From Desulfobacula sp. (GTDB lineage Bacteria; Desulfobacterota; Desulfobacteria; Desulfobacterales; Desulfobacteraceae): a stretch of 62,116 bases of DNA. The number at the start of each line of letters is the position of its first letter. Position 1 is the stretch's first letter. The notes beneath the pieces were generated by a model that worked only from the letters and a program-made list of their open reading frames with translations, did no database searches and was not told the DNA's origin. Below, piece after piece: positions 61,700 to 62,116 of the stretch. Location: the NCBI GenBank assembly GCA_013792075.1, contig VMSR01000107.1, forward strand, positions 1 to 62,116, read 5' to 3'. The translations under genes and the position numbers were made by a program.

Positions 61700-62116
61700 T
61701 TATCCTTTTCTACTCTTTAATCTCCAGCTTTCATTACCTGTTTCAATTATGTCGCAATGATGTGTGAGACGATCTAAAAGTGCTGTTGTCATTTTTTTAT
61801 CTCCAAACACCTTTGCCCATTCTCCAAAATTTAAATTAGTGGTAACAATCAGGGAGGTTCTTTCATATAGTTTGCTGATCAAGTGGAACAACAATGCACC
61901 CCCGGCCTGAGAAAAAGGCAGATATCCAAGTTCATCGAGAACAACAAAATCAATATTTACCAACCGATTTGCAAGCTGGCCAGCTTTTCCTAAATGCTTT
62001 TCCGTTTCAAGCTGATTGACCAAATCAATGACCCCAAAATATCGGCCTTTTTTGCCCATGCGTATACTGTGGGAAGCTATTGCAGTGGCCAAGTGAGTTT
62101 TACCGGTACCTGTCCC
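61700..62116 (-). CDS. istB: IS21-family transposition helper ATPase IstB (partial)
   Basis: The C-terminal 138 residues are present and the 5' part is off the right edge. Walker [11 protein letters not shown] is at the very edge (62087-62116), then Walker [12 protein letters not shown], and the AAA+ motifs TTNLNFGEW and [11 protein letters not shown]. IstB is the DnaA-like ATPase that selects target DNA for IstA. No internal stop, so it may be functional. Confidence 0.88.
   Translation of the reverse strand, partial: GTGTGKTHLATAIASHSIRMGKKGRYFGVIDLVNQLETEKHLGKAGQLANRLVNIDFVVLDELGYLPFSQAGGALLFHLISKLYERTSLIVTTNLNFGEWAKVFGDKKMTTALLDRLTHHCDIIETGNESWRLKSRKG

Larger units (their letters stand above)
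61633..62116 (-). mobile_element. end of an IS21-family insertion sequence, cut by the window edge
   Basis: Contains a 3' istB fragment and terminal repeats. The outer end is placed at TGTCAAACAGCG (61633); the istA side lies beyond the window, so length and target duplication cannot be seen. Confidence 0.6.

Noticed and set aside
1-62116. CRISPR arrays, tRNA and rRNA genes
   Set aside because: Reading the intergenic regions showed no regularly spaced repeats, no T-arm-like motifs in cloverleaf context and no rRNA-like sequence; a tool search was not possible.

Overview
This window looks like chromosome of an anaerobic, sulfate-reducing-type Desulfobacterota bacterium, probably a Desulfobacteraceae relative. 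This is an inference from gene content and style, not from a marker gene: heterodisulfide-reductase-like Fe-S modules, an iron-sulfur flavoprotein, a YeiH-type transporter, a TRAP transporter, Na+-pump decarboxylase subunits, DUF362 ferredoxins and large hybrid sensor kinases. I see no rRNA, tRNA or CRISPR array. The only mobile DNA is the end of an IS21-type element running off the right edge.

Layout. 135-5922 (minus): four genes with 4-bp overlaps encode GlpA, GlpB, a membrane cytochrome-b/c-type motif/poly-Fe-S protein and an HdrB-like CCG protein, followed by a CMD-family protein. They appear to form an unusual anaerobic glycerol-3-phosphate dehydrogenase in which GlpC is replaced by two other proteins. 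6194-11447: a small DMT exporter, an iron-sulfur flavoprotein, and a minus-strand operon of YeiH transporter, two unknown one-helix membrane proteins and a radical SAM/SPASM protein. 11854-17814: DEAD-box helicase, DarP, ROK sugar kinase and a lipoprotein-like hybrid kinase.

17967-26623 is the most striking region, a divergent ten-gene locus around a perfect 14-bp inverted repeat. The minus arm encodes a minimal biotin carrier, biotin carboxylase and a creatininase-family amidohydrolase. The plus arm encodes a GntR/FCD regulator, TRAP transporter DctPQM and PxpABC. PxpB and PxpC are homologous to the carboxyltransferase half of urea carboxylase, so the locus holds all modules of a split, biotin-dependent amide or lactam-processing enzyme with its own uptake system and regulator. 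A convergent BvgS-like hybrid kinase follows at 26627-29152.

29350-46873: DUF523/DUF1722 protein; an SDR-DUF2867, flavin-binding and metallo-hydrolase lipoprotein run; SixA; an IHF-like, GIY-YIG, DUF3820, DUF362 operon; a J-domain protein; a CoA-disulfide-reductase-like flavoprotein with rhodanese domain; a YfcC carrier with an M20 peptidase; YoaP-like and DUF3795 proteins; then a cNMP-binding, OadG, OadB, patatin cluster without a decarboxylase alpha subunit. 47127-52018 is a BMP-family nucleoside-type ABC transporter with a strong terminator after the lipoprotein gene. 52092-62116: CheX-like protein, BepA-like M48 protease, an EF-G paralogue, a DUF1992, SHOCT-like, Ddl, PurD-PurE fusion, TsaC run, a lipase-like hydrolase and a truncated istB.

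Gene density is high and most operons are tightly packed. Start codons were chosen from visible ribosome-binding sites and family lengths; several differ from the longest open frame.
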